Source: Gigaspora rosea
Lineage: Eukaryota; Glomeromycota; Glomeromycetes; Diversisporales; Gigasporaceae
Reading direction: 5' to 3'
DNA length: 64,000 nucleotides
Assembly: GCA_003550325.1 (NCBI GenBank)
Contig: QKWP01000222.1
Coordinates: forward strand, 155,756 to 219,755
A model generated the notes under the pieces. The model had not been told where the DNA came from. It ran no database searches and was given only the letters and a program-made list of their open reading frames with translations. Position numbers and translations under genes: made by a program. Shown one piece after another: positions 28,801 through 40,425 of this stretch. The first letter of the stretch is position 1, and the number at the start of each line of letters is the position of its first letter.

Positions 28801-31144
28801 TGAAAAAGGCCTATTTCGTCTTCATTAGAGAAAATTAAAATTTTTTATAAAGAAGAGCAAATAAAATTTATATAGATATGTTCTTATAATTTCGTCTATT
28901 CAAAAAAAGTATCAAAAAATTTTGTCTTTCAAGTAAAATAGGTCAAAAAACAATTTTGTCTTCAAATTTTAATTTCGGGTTTTAGAACCCGAAATGCTTT
29001 CGTCCTCATATATAGTCCTCACCATAATTGATGGCCCATTTTCTGAAGCGCTCTTCAGCTAGGCCCTGCTTATAAGTATGGCAGATGATACTTCATTGAT
29101 AGGCTTGAAAGAAACAGTTTCTTTAGAAGGCATATCAGGCACCACAGTGGCACCACTCTACTTATAAGCTCAATAGGTTTGGAAAGCTTGATAGTTTCGA
29201 GCTGGTCCTTTTGAGACCACTCAATGATTTTTGGCTCAGGTAGGTTAGACATCTTAGAAGTTTCAGAAGTCCCAGATGTTGAAGCAACTGGTAATTCAGC
29301 TTCTTCTACCACATAGTCAAATAGAGTTTGGGTTAGATTTTTCTGTTTATCTGCTTTCTTATCACTAGGTGAAAGAATCTTTTCTAATCAAGACGGAGCT
29401 ATTTTTGAAGAAGCATTTTCTGGCACATTAAATATTGGTATATCTGTTGTCTTATTTTCAGGTAAATCAAATTAAGGTATGTTAGAGAATTCTTCGATAT
29501 CATCCAGGTCAGACTTACGAAGCTTAGCTATGATTTTAGGGCAGTTAAGAATATATTGTCATTCTCTTTTTCTATTACCTACTCATCCCTGTTTACACTC
29601 AATAATAGAGCCTCTTATTCGTATTCGTTATTCGAATAATATTCGTATTTGGCGAATATTCAAATAATATTTTAAACTTTCAAAGTTTAAAATATTATTC
29701 GAATATTCATATTATTCGCCAAATAATTATTTGACAAGTTGTCAAATAATTATTTAGCGAATAATATGAATAAACAAATCTTATTTGAATAATAACAATT
29801 ATTTAAATAATAACAAATATTCGAATAATAACAATTATTCGAATAATAATAATTATTCGAATAAGTGCTATAAGATATAATCTGATGTTATTTGTAATAC
29901 TTCATTATTACGATCAATAGCTTGCCATTTAAAATAAAATCAGTTTTAAATTTAAGCCAACTTTTATTAAAAATGATTCATAATACTAGTACGATTACAT
30001 GAAATATGAGAGAGATGGTTCCGTTCAACTTTTTTGATGCACTATGTTGATTTTTGAAAAATTCTTTTTGGTTAGAATAATGATTTTTCATTTATTCACA
30101 ATTACAATATACAAGTATGATCACATGAAATGTGTGAGGGATGGTTTAATTAATGTTTTTGGGCGTGGCCTATGCTAATTTTTGCAGAATCCTTTTTTAG
30201 TAGAAATAATGGTTTTCATTTATTCATTTTTGGAAGGAGTCAACATTTTTACATATACTGTAACGTTATAAGTCAATTATGCAATATAATGCAAACATGA
30301 CGTTATTGATTTTAAAATTTGAATATTTTTTAATTGGTTACCTACGCATTAAGATCATTCAAAATTTATAATAGTAGTTACTAAATATTTTAGAAATCTG
30401 TAACATTTTTGATCAACTACATGATTGGGCCAGTTTGTTAATACTTAATTGTTGTGTGCGAATATTCTATGATTTCATTATCATAATGGTTTGTCATAGA
30501 TTATTACTACATTTTTGAGACTTTCTTAAAATGAATTAATAAAAAAAATCATTATTCCTACCAAACTAGAATTTCATATGATCATGCTTATTTTATATAT
30601 TTTATAATAGCCTCAAGTCAGCATCAACTACAATAATTAAAATAAAAATATATTAATTTTCAAAAATGATCTGTAATATCATACTTAGTACGTTTCTAGT
30701 TTTAGCACAACTATATCGCGCAGCTACCCTAATTTTTAACTATTACAAAACACAAATCTCGAGTTCTATTTATTTAATTATATTTAATTTTTATTTATTT
30801 ATCTACTTATAATAGTAGTTGTACCTAGAGTACAATAACCGGCTAACTATTAGACTATCCGAATACCTGAATTATAAAACTAATAAACAGATAAATTATT
30901 GAGGTATCCGGTTAACTTAAGATATAATATAGGATAATATAGGGTAAAATACAATTATAATAAAAATTTTAATTTGCGTATTATTTATATACTAGCATCA
31001 CTCGGTATAAAACTTGTCTACATCGTATTTTAAATAAGAACATGATTTTAATATTTCGTTTGTTTATTATATTTATTTAATAGGTGATATAAATCAATTA
31101 CACTTTAAACTTATACTAGCTTTCAGTTTTTTGTAAGTATAATA

Positions 31145-31451
31145 CCGTATATTCCTGAAAATAAGCAACCCCCTAAAATAAGCAACTCCACTGTTTTTTT
31201 TAAAATTCTCAAAAAACGTGTTAGCAGTTGCTACATATAAATGTTTTTTTTACTAAGTAAACTTCAAAAGGTCGATTAAGTAAAGTTGTTCAGCGCATAA
31301 AAATACACCTACAGTAAAAATTTGGTTTTTTTTGGATAACTTTTTATTAGTAGTTTTCAATTTTTTCAAAAAACTCAATATTTCAAGCAACCCCTAATCT
31401 TTTTGTGTAATTTTTTGGCCAAAAAAGGTTGCTTATTTTCGGAATATATGG
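31145..31451. mobile_element. TA-type MITE (CCGTATATTCCTGAAAATAAGC)
   Basis: The left end CCGTATATTCCTGAAAATAA and the complement of the right end, CCATATATTCCGAAAATAAG, are inverted repeats with TA at 31143-31144 and 31452-31453. The inner GGTCGATTAAGTAAAGTTGT and TTCAGCGCATAAAAATACAC blocks are related to the palindromes at 6917-7236 and 59320-59490. Confidence 0.8.
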
Positions 31452-31467
31452 TAATAATAATTATTAT

Positions 31468-32778
31468 TATTTTTTTTTTAATATTAAGATAACTACTTAG
31501 GTACCCTGGCCCTTTATGGTACAAGCGGGTTGGCCCAGTCAGTATGACTGTGCCACATATTACATTTGTATAACGAGAGTACAACTAGCCACACGTACAA
31601 CTTTTGGTTATCTAATTTAAGTAGTTCGCCCGAAGGTTCCACACTAGATGCCATACCTGCAACCCAACTAGGGGATTGCCTATTTAAACTCTCTGGCTTC
31701 TACCCATGTTCAATGTTCCTTCCAATATACCTTTTTACAGAGTAATTTGCTGTTAAAAGTACCCTGAGGCTTTAGCCAAACACCTATTGGAGGGCATTTG
31801 CCCTTGTGGTAAACCTGGTAGAGCGATACCTGTCCCCACAAGTATTCACCTACACTTTCGGTAACTTACGCATTTATCGAGGCAAACACTTGCAGTCAGG
31901 GGATACCCTGCAACCACTACCATTACCTACTACTGCCCTTGTAAAGTTCACTCCAACCCCGGTGCCCATCATCATTTTCCTACCGGTCCTTCACCGGTAT
32001 ATCCCAGACTTCCAATCCAGTTGGCCCGGAAGGGTTGATCTACCTGGCATTAGGTGCCATTGTGGTTTTTCTCCTTTTGGTCCCCAATTCCTCAACATGG
32101 GTCCTTTTTCTCCGGTGCGACTCCGGTGGCCAGGTTGGTAGACCTTGTCCCCAAGGACAATGTCTGGTTCTCCGGTTTCGGTCCAATATTCCAATTTTGG
32201 GGGACCGTTAAAGCCAGGTGCCTTTATATATTTTTTATTATTTATTAAAATTAGGGTAAGGGTTAGTTAGAAGTTTTGGTTTAGAATATCTTATAAGTAA
32301 AATTGCCTTCCCAACATTTTTTATTAATGCTCCGAGACAGGTTTAGATACACATTTCGTGTATTTTTGGTGGGTTTCACTTTTTTTCTTTGTTTTTGTCT
32401 CGTTGGGCTGATCTGTGAGATCAAAATTTTACAATTTGATTAGTTGTCAGTCATGTGATGGAACCTGGCTTTAACGGATCCCCAATTTTGGTAGCACCAT
32501 CAAAGATCAGAGCTACCTCCTTACTCAGGACTTGCCAAATGGGTTTCTGTTTCTCTGGTTCCTTGAATTTGTCTGTATAACGAGTCACAATTTTGCCCGA
32601 AAGCTTCCATTCAAGATAGTAGCCAAGGACTAAAGGTAATGTACCCAACCGATCAACAAGAAACAGTTACCGGAACACAGGTCTATTTTTTTAAAAGCGT
32701 CACCAGTGGGATTTGAACTCAAGACCTGCCACTTGGGGAGTAACAACTTACCAACTTCCCTAAGTCGCCACACCCATG
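31468..32778 (-). mobile_element. tRNA-derived SINE family B, copy 1
   Basis: The minus-strand head from 32778 has TTAGGGAAGTTGG (box A-like) and GAGTTCAAATCCC (box B). The A-tail lies at 31471-31479 (T-run). TSDs TAATAATTATTAT flank at 31455-31467 and 32779-32791. Near its 3' end AACTAGCCACACGT and TTTAAGTAGTTCGCCCGAAGG match the copy at 43806-44517. A 281-bp MITE with its 10-bp duplication is inserted at 32201-32481, leaving about 1.0 kb of SINE. The spacing GTGGTCAAGG-type box A suggests a Leu/Ser-type tRNA ancestor (inference). That is long for a SINE, so part of the body may come from another source. Confidence 0.75.
32201..32481. mobile_element. MITE family M3 (CArG-like target), copy 1
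   Basis: The ends GGGACCGTTAAAGCCAGGT and (complement) GGATCCGTTAAAGCCAGGT are inverted repeats. The exact 10-bp TSD CCAATTTTGG lies at 32191-32200 and 32482-32491. The interior has AAAATTGCCTTCCCAACATT and GAGACAGGTTTAGAT, shared with 48013-48291 and 53060-53260. It sits inside a SINE. Confidence 0.88.
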
Positions 32779-32852
32779 TAATAATTATTATATTATATAT
32801 ATGAATATATAAGTACTTACTTTATATTTTCATTATATACTTTACACAGTAC

Positions 32853-33245
32853 AGAATACTATTATTGTTCCATTCTAAATTGATGTGTGTTCTTTCTGAT
32901 TTTCATCTTATATACAAATCATGTAATAATTACTAATAATAATTACTTATTGTTCCACATCATTTCTGAATTGACATGTGTTCTTTTTCGATTTTCATTT
33001 TGTATACAGATTATGTAATAATTTACTAATAATAATTACTTATGGTTCCACATCATTTCTGAATTGACATGTGTTTTTTCTCGATTTTTATCTTGTAATA
33101 AATTACTGATAATAATTACTTATTGTTCCACGTCATTTCTGAATTTAATTCTAAATGAATATGTGTTCTTTCTTGATTTTCAACGATTGTGAAATGCACA
33201 GCAATGTAATAAATTACTGATAATAATTACTTATTAATAATTACA
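32853..33245. repeat. Minisatellite, about 72-100-bp unit
   Basis: Four to five imperfect copies of a unit containing ATTACTTATTGTTCCACATC, ATTTCTGAATTGACATGTGT, TTCTTTCTCGATTTTCAT and TAATAAATTACTGATAATAA. It lies in the 4.7-kb element, beyond the SINE head. No gene. Confidence 0.75.
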
Positions 33246-36200
33246 TTGATTTTTTTTATTAATATATATAAAGATTATTCATTTATTGTTTTGTCATTAT
33301 TTTTTTGTATTGGCATAATAGGAGAACTTCTTATGTCTAAACAAAATAGAAATAACTTGGGAATGCAAGTTTTTTATATCAAAAAGATAAATTTATGTTT
33401 GTTTAAAAAAAATTTAGTAATTATTTTCTAGACATGACACCCAACCAGATTCCTGCCATTGCTGAAAAACAAATGTGGATGTGTTCTACGCAGGGAATGT
33501 AAAAATTATTAATTACATTGTTAAATATATATAAATATTAGAACTATTCTTTTAATATATGAAAAGTTAGCATTTAATATTTAGATGAGCATATAGTGAT
33601 TCATTTTTATTTGGTTTGATTTATTTATTTATTTATTTTTCTAATTTTTTTTACTTTATTATATAGAGTTACTTTATTTGATTTATGCATTAATACTGTA
33701 TATATAAATCAATAATCATATACAGATATAACCGTTATCCTTTTATTTGAATAGGATATAAAACTAGTTATTAAATTTTGTTGGTTACAACCTTTCAGAT
33801 AAAAAGTTATTCAGGTACAAGCACTAACTTATACTTTTACTTTTTTTATTTTTAATGTTCATATGTTTTTATTGCTTAAATACAATATCATACCTGGCAT
33901 ATCTCTTGGGGTTGGCTATCAAAAATAAATTTTATTTTCATGTTAATTAATATAAAATTTACGTAATTTAGCATAATAATCAAATTTTGACTTAAAAATT
34001 TTATTAATTATTTTTAAGACAATATAATATAATTTCGATTTACATAGTTGACAACAACCCCAGCGTATCCCTCCTTTTTATCCTTTTTGATCTGTTGACT
34101 TTTTGTCAACTTGAAAATTTAAATTAAATTGAATAACTATATTTATTTGAATAATAAATAGTTATTTGAATAAATATATTTATTCGAATAATTATATTTA
34201 TTTGAATAATTATATTTATTTGAATAATTATAATTATTTGAATAATATTAGTCATTCAGCAAATATTCGAATAAATATTTATAAATTGAAATTATTCGAA
34301 TATTATTCAAATAGAAAATTAGTAAGCTCTACTCAATAATATTTTTTCTGATAGCTTCTTACTGAAAATATTGTTAGATAATAGCTTTTCACTATTGTCT
34401 CCAAGATATTTTTGATATAATACTTTCTTACTTAACATAAGTATACTATCCTCAACCCAAGATGCAATGTGGTCAATTAAAAATCAGATAGAATTTGGAA
34501 GCTGTTTACGCATTATATCTACTTTCATTTTGGTGCAGGAATTTTCCAGGACTCCAATTTGATAAATCATGGCTAAGAAGGTATAACATGACTATTTCTG
34601 GTGCATCAGGATGGTCTAGAATTTTCCCTAGCTAGTCAAAATATAGTATATTACCTCTATAGCGTGCTGAGACATCAAAACAGACTATACGAGAATCTTC
34701 TATATCTATTTTGAGTAGGGCATCCTGAATACTTGTAACCATATATCCAGCATTCGTATAGTTTCAAGGCCCTTATGCTCTATGGCTACTATTCGTTCTG
34801 TTATGAGTGATTTGAGATGCCTGTTAAATCTATGCCATTCTCCACTCGACATTCCAGTTTCATTTATAATGATAAGCTTTCGAGCTTGAATAGCACTATT
34901 AAAGTGTCCAAGAGTTTTTTCCAAATCTGACATTGCGAAATAGAGTTGTAACCCCAAGACTTTGTCACCAATAAAATCAGTGATGATATTTTTCCCGCAT
35001 TATTGTAATGTAGATTTTAGTACTAAGATGGTTCGGGGCTTCTTTTCTGGCTTCTGCACTAAATATGCCTACCAGTTCCAGATATATTCATCAAGTCTTT
35101 CATTCTCACTACAAATTATATTCTTTACATGCCAGAGAATTGGTTCCATAATTTCTTTATTTATTTCTACTACCAGTTTAGCTAAAAATCCTATGAAAAG
35201 GTTAAAGAACTTTAAATCATAAGCTAGAGTATTTAGCAGATATGGTAGAAAATTAATATTGTGATAAAGGATTAGACCTTTGGTAACTACCCAATCTATT
35301 AAATTATTTAACTTCATTGCCTCTCCTCCTAGCTCAACTAAGTTAACTTCATACTTTGCAAGATCTAGTTTTGGCACCATATCAAAATAAAGTCCACTAT
35401 TCATATCCTCTGTTTTGAGCACCCATAATCTTGATATTGTTTGAATACAGGCAACGTTGCCTGAATTGTGTTATAAATCTCATTATGAGAAAATTTCTGT
35501 TTAGATACACACATGTTAAATTAGATCGCCCTATACAAAGTGATCATTAGGATTTGAAATTCTGGATCATTCTAGTTTTACAGGAGTTGGAAGTTTTTGT
35601 TCTCAATTCAAGATGGTTTCGTTAATAGTAAGTTTTTTCAAAAGCTTTCTTGTCTCAGGTTGCCTATCTTGGTTTGCTCAGCAGCAGTAAAAACTGTATA
35701 ATTTTTTATGTCGTATTATATAGGTGTTATCACTTTCATGTTCTTGATCACATATTGGACAGTGTGATGGAGAGACACGTGATAATGGAAATTTGTCAAA
35801 AAAGTTTTCAGATGGGATGAGAGACTATACCTTTCGATGCTAGCTTCTTGAAGCAATCCTTCTACCAGTTTGAATTCAGCATCAGTGGTGACATTATTTA
35901 TACTAGGACATTTTCCTATTTCTGATCCCGGAACAATTAAGAGAGAACTTTTTGTGATTTCTAACTCATCATTTGGCAGGTGAATCATGAAGTCAAAAAT
36001 GGTTCCATCTTTGGGATACATTGCTTTTTCACACGAATGTGCTCCTTTGTTTTTTTATTATACTTGGGCGAACCAAGTATTCATAAGGAAAATGAACGTT
36101 TATTCGCAATATTATCTATAATACTATTTCCCTAGTTCAGTGAATACTGCGACATGAGCAATATTCTTAAGCCTCATACCAGTAGTAGAAATATGGAGGG

Positions 36201-36630
36201 ATATTTTTTTCGCATTAGTACTACTGGCAACAGTAATACTATTTTTTTCCACTTTGGAAATATTTCAAGACAAACATCTCTAAAGGCACGATTGAGTGTA
36301 TTTAGTATCTCTTTATATATAAGCTTAGGTTCAATGCTATCATACACCTCTCGTAGCAAATCAAAATCAATAATGGGCCAAAGTGGCTTATCCTATCAAT
36401 GAATTCGTGTAAGGAATGGCCTTCACGATCTGAGAGTATGACTTCTATTTCATCTGCATTGTCTGCACCAAAGAAGTGCCTCAGTCTAACACTATCATCC
36501 CAAATTTTATATAGGCATTTACCTATATCAGAAGCTCTTAACCCATAATAGTTTGGGCGGGGCCATCCGAATTCTCTGAAAGCTCAGATTGGGTCATGTT
36601 ATATTATCACAAATATACAGTTTGAGAGAA

Positions 36631-36658
36631 TATATATATTCTGAAAGAAAAAAGTTTA
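36631..36658 (-). promoter_or_regulatory. Shared upstream motif, copy 3
   Basis: Plus-strand TATATATATTCTGAAAGAAA followed by AAAGTTTA lies 34 bp before the primase-helicase ATG (36597). It resembles the motif at 25861 and 27331 although the surrounding DNA is not duplicated, so this copy is independent evidence. Confidence 0.45.
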
Positions 36659-36722
36659 AAATAAAAATTAATTCCAAAATACATAAATCGATACATAAGT
36701 CAACTATTCATAGTTATTAAAA

Positions 36723-36967
36723 ATGTCATTTTATCGATGCCCTTATATTCTCAGAAGTGGTGAAGTTTGCAATTGGTGATGCTACCGACCAGAAGGATAC
36801 AAAATTCATTGGAACTCTCTCTTATGTATACTTGCAATGAATGCAGTAAATTAACTTTTTCCAAATATGGTACCTGTGATATCCATGCTAAAAAGCACCA
36901 TAAAATGGAACAATATTATCAAAAAAAAGCTGTCAGTCTTTTCTTCGACACAGATGCCAATAGGTAA
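36723..36967 (+). pseudogene. Small zinc-binding protein, frameshifted copy B
   Basis: From ATG 36723 it reads MSFYRCPYILRSGEVCNW, a stop, then CYRPEGYKIHWNSL. One base shifted, it continues YTCNECSKLTFSKYGTCDIH then AKKHHKMEQYYQKKA, ending at about 36967. Same C..C..H-W..C-x2-C..G-x-C-x2-H-A-K-K layout as 28230-28470. It is divergent from the primase-helicase gene, sharing the 126-bp region between them. Confidence 0.5.
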
Positions 36968-36984
36968 TTTAGGGTAAATAAAAG

Positions 36985-37350
36985 TTGTCACTAGTGTCAC
37001 TAGAAAAAAAAAGCTAGTGACAGAAGCTAGTGACGCAAATAATAGACTTTTTAAGTATTCTAAACCGAAAGAAAGTTTTCTTGATGGATGTTACTAGTGT
37101 CACTAGAAAAATTCGAGTTCTTTAACTTATTTTATTTTTTTTATAGCATATATATACCACATATAACCATAGGGATAGCATAGATAAATTTTGAATTTTT
37201 TTCTAAAATTTACTACTTTTTACTAGTAACACTAGTGATACTAATCGAGAAGAAAATTAAAAAGCCTAATAATTTCAAGAAGCATAATAAGCATGTTACT
37301 AGTTCTGTCACTAGTTAGTATATGAAACTAGTAATACTAGTGATGCTCAA
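36985..37350. repeat. CTAGTGAC-rich repeat
   Basis: ACTAGTGTCACTAGAAAAA, GCTAGTGACAGAAGCTAGTGAC and TACTAGTAACACTAGTGATA recur in both orientations across about 365 bp. It is probably a small element with internal palindromes; the ends and duplication are not resolved. Confidence 0.5.
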
Positions 37351-37709
37351 GAAATTAGTATACTTATTGCCTCAACCAGCACAAGCACGTTTAAACCATG
37401 ATCGGGCCTCAGAAGTGTCAGTGAAGGTACAGTAAATTTGGTTAATTATAGTATCACTATTTTATAAACTCGGCCAAATCTTTGAATACAATAACTTGGC
37501 ATCCAAACCAGCATAAAAGTAATCCAGAACTGGTGTACTGATAAAACCTTTTCTGGTTCCCTACCAGTTTCTTGCCAGTGCCATGATAGTTCTACACACT
37601 ATTAGGTCACTACTATGGTGCCTCAAAATACTGTTCTAAAGATCAGCCAGAATTATGCTATAGTGCCAGGCAAATTTAAACACAGATTTACTGTGCTACC
37701 TGTTGCCTT

Positions 37710-38220
37710 TTTTTTTTACACCATTTTGGCATCTTGAAAGGCAACAAAATAGGCACAAAAGGTAAGTACCTCAATATAGAATCAAGTACCCAGACCGGCA
37801 CAAAGGGCCAGCACCCCTAACATGGAACTAGGGATCCAAACAGGTATAGAAGGGCTTACAACAACCCACCAATGCACCTTGAAAACATCATAAGCATAAT
37901 ACCTCTGGCCTCTACTTGACAAATAGGTGGTCAAAAATAAAATTGAACTTAGCCAGTGATATTGTGTAAGCTACCTAATGTAATTTGCTGTCCTTTTTCA
38001 CTCAATCTATTTAGAGCAGTATCTGAAATAATTTCATCCATAATTTTGGCCAGAACTTTAGACACCTGTCACCTTTTTTTACACTATTTTGGCACCTAGA
38101 AAGGCAACCAAATAGGCACAAAAGGTAAGTACCTCAATATAGAATCCAGCACCCAGATCGGCACAGAGAACCAGCACCCTCAACATAGAAGCAGGCATCC
38201 AAACAGGTATAGAAGGCCAG
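37710..38220. repeat. Direct repeat, about 145 bp, period about 360
   Basis: AAAATAGGCACAAAAGGTAAGTACCTCAATATAGAAT and flanks (about 37710-37860) recur at about 38070-38220 with some 90 percent identity by eye. The 37440-38240 region as a whole is richer in GGCACC/CCAGCA words than its neighbours. No coding frame is supported. Confidence 0.6.
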
Positions 38221-38511
38221 TACTAACAATATAGAATTTGACATGTAAATGCATTAGGAACAAGAAGGAAATAGCAGTATTAAGATCATATGTTAATGGT
38301 TAGATTAAATAGTGGGTGGTAGTTCGATTATATAGTGGTAAAAAAATATAAATATCAGGAAGGGATTTAAAAAATAGCTAGAATATAAAATAGATACCCG
38401 ATATAGAAAAATATATAGATTAAATAATGGCTATTATATTATATTATTCAAATTTTTATTAACATTAACTCTTTCTGACGATCACTCGAACCAAAAAGTT
38501 TTTTGTTGGAG

Positions 38512-38660
38512 CATTGGGGCACCTACTTTTATCACCTGATTTCAGTTTATTAGTAGCCCTTACCCCCCTCCTAGATATGAATATTATTAGGTCTTATATA
38601 TAATTTCCAAAATTTTTGACCCCCCCTAGAAAATCAGGTGATAAAAGTAGGCTCCCTTGC
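38512..38660. mobile_element. Short MITE (GGCACCTACTTTTATCACC)
   Basis: GGCACCTACTTTTATCACCT at the left and its complement (AGGTGATAAAAGTAGGCTCC) at the right form a 27-bp inverted repeat ending in GATTT. The spacer holds C-runs. About 148 bp long, non-coding; no clear duplication. Confidence 0.65.
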
Positions 38661-39356
38661 CTATACTTAATGTATAGTAGGATAACACAAGAAAACGGTT
38701 TTTATAAAGGTCAACTAACTTTCCGGTGACTCCTTTATATATTCAACATGCAAGCCAAAAGCATACTTTTACAAAATAACTGGCAGAAGGTGGAGCCCTT
38801 GTACGAGAAATTTTGGTGGAAATTAAAGTTTTCTTCCATTGACGAAGTTTTTTGTGGCAAAACAATAGGGAACAACAAAAAATTGAAGTTTTCCAACTGC
38901 ACTTTCTCTTTTAAATTTCTTTTGAGTATTGTCATACTTCCCTTTGGATTTTTTCGAAATTTTCGGCAAAAAGTGAGAATCCTAGCTTACCCCCTCCAAA
39001 AGATCAGCAGTGTTTACTCCTTCCGAATTGGGATGATCTGAATCGGGACCAGCGCTGTCACGTGTGGATTTGGTTGCTACATACAAATAAACATAAATGA
39101 TGTGGTTGGATCTGGAGGGCACGTGAAAAATTTCTTATTTTTTTTTAGTTTCGTTTTTTCTTTTTTTTTATATATCTGTACATATAATACACTAGTAGAT
39201 ATTAGTCTTGTGGTATTATATAATTTTTATTATTTATGCTAGACGTGTTAGCATCTACAGTTTCTATTCTTTCTTTGCTTTTTCTTTGGTTTTTCTTTTA
39301 CTATTTCTTTCTTTTGGTTGTATTTTTGGTTAGTTTTTTGGTTAGTCGTTTAGGTA
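38661..39356. other. No supportable gene
   Basis: Two open frames overlap antisense at 38735-39041, but neither shows a motif and both are AT-driven. The rest is T-rich simple sequence (TTCTTTCTTTTGG) leading to the element at 39357. Confidence 0.4.
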
Positions 39357-39909
39357 TCATCAGCGAATTATATATACGTAATATTACGTAAGATATTACG
39401 GCCCGTAATATTACGAAAATCTTATGATTGCCACGGTTTATTACATAATATATTACGTTATATTACGGTAATATTACTTCGAAATATATTGCGAAATATT
39501 GCGAAATAAACCAAATAAAAAAATGCAAATTACCTCCCCTACAGGGGTCGCGTACTCATACAGATTAATAAAATAATGCGCATAGGAGGGAATATTTTGA
39601 TATTTTTGCATTGTTTCGCAATATTTTGCAAATTTTCGCAAATTTTCAAAAATTTTTAAAAATAAATAAATGATATACATATTCACATAATCATGCTTTT
39701 TTACAGATTTTTGCATGGTTTCGCAATTTAATATAAAATTTTTATTTTTTTATTTATTATTATATATTATATTTTATATTTATTAAATCGGCTGCTGTCA
39801 ATAGAAATCAGGCAGATTAACATTCTGAAAAAAATTAATGCCTTAACTTTTACAGCTCATTGCTCGATGAATTTTGAAGCTATTAACATTATTTAGTAAT
39901 CAAAAAAAA

Positions 39910-40425
39910 NNNNNNNNNNNNNNNNNNNNNNNNNNNNNNNNNNNNNNNNNNNNNNNNNNNNNNNNNNNNNNNNNNNNNNNNNNNNNNNNNNNNNNNNNNN
40001 NNNNNNNNNNNNNNNNNNNNNNNNNNNNNNNNNNNNNNNNNNNNNNNNNNNNNNNNNNNNNNNNNNNNNNNNNNNNNNNNNNNNNNNNNNNNNNNNNNNN
40101 NNNNNNNNNNNNNNNNNNNNNNNNNNNNNNNNNNNNNNNNNNNNNNNNNNNNNNNNNNNNNNNNNNNNNNNNNNNNNNNNNNNNNNNNNNNNNNNNNNNN
40201 NNNNNNNNNNNNNNNNNNNNNNNNNNNNNNNNNNNNNNNNNNNNNNNNNNNNNNNNNNNNNNNNNNNNNNNNNNNNNNNNNNNNNNNNNNNNNNNNNNNN
40301 NNNNNNNNNNNNNNNNNNNNNNNNNNNNNNNNNNNNNNNNNNNNNNNNNNNNNNNNNNNNNNNNNNNNNNNNNNNNNNNNNNNNNNNNNNNNNNNNNNNN
40401 NNNNNNNNNNNNNNNNNNNNNNNNN
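39910..40425. other. Assembly gap (516 N)
   Basis: A run of 516 undetermined bases. Predicted frames across it are meaningless. It lies at the edge of a tandem satellite, which probably caused the break. Confidence 0.99.

Larger units (their letters stand above)
29607..34330. mobile_element. 4.7-kb TIR element inside the helicase gene
   Basis: It begins AGAGCCTCTTATTCG and ends in the complement of AGAGCTTACTAATTT. It is bounded by an exact 10-bp duplication ACTCAATAAT at 29597-29606 and 34331-34340. Subterminal regions on both sides are arrays of TTATTCGAATAAT. Removing the element continues the primase-helicase frame (..LSEKILLSVNRDE..). No transposase is recognised. The TSD length suggests a Mutator-like group, tentatively. 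It hosts a MITE (31145-31451) and a SINE (31468-32778). Confidence 0.8.
28980..36597 (-). pseudogene. D5-like primase plus SF3 helicase, interrupted
   Basis: Excluding the 4.7-kb insertion, about 2.9 kb or 960 codons. From ATG 36597 (MTQSELSE) the N-terminal part reads YYGLRASDIGKCLYKIWDDS, then IDFDLLREVYD (the D-x-D of archaeo-eukaryotic primases), SSTNAKKISLHISTTG (the second primase motif with H) and VAVFTELGK. A zinc-finger block follows (CPICDQEHESDNTYIIRHKK), then LYFDMVPKLDLAKYEVNLVE, the D5-N-like ICSENERLDEYIWNW, and the SF3 core. That core has a degenerate Walker A ending C-G-K-N, Walker B RKLIIINET, and LKSLITERIVAIEHKGLETI, then a motif C asparagine changed to isoleucine (VTSIQDAL). 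A wing-like YLGDNSEKLLSNNIFSKKLS follows, and a Ser/Glu-rich tail. Many stops and frameshifts. The role would be replication initiation and unwinding. Confidence 0.75.

Noticed and set aside
31806-32248. Overlapping Pro/Trp-rich frames on both strands
   Set aside because: They lie within the family B SINE body and overlap each other antisense.
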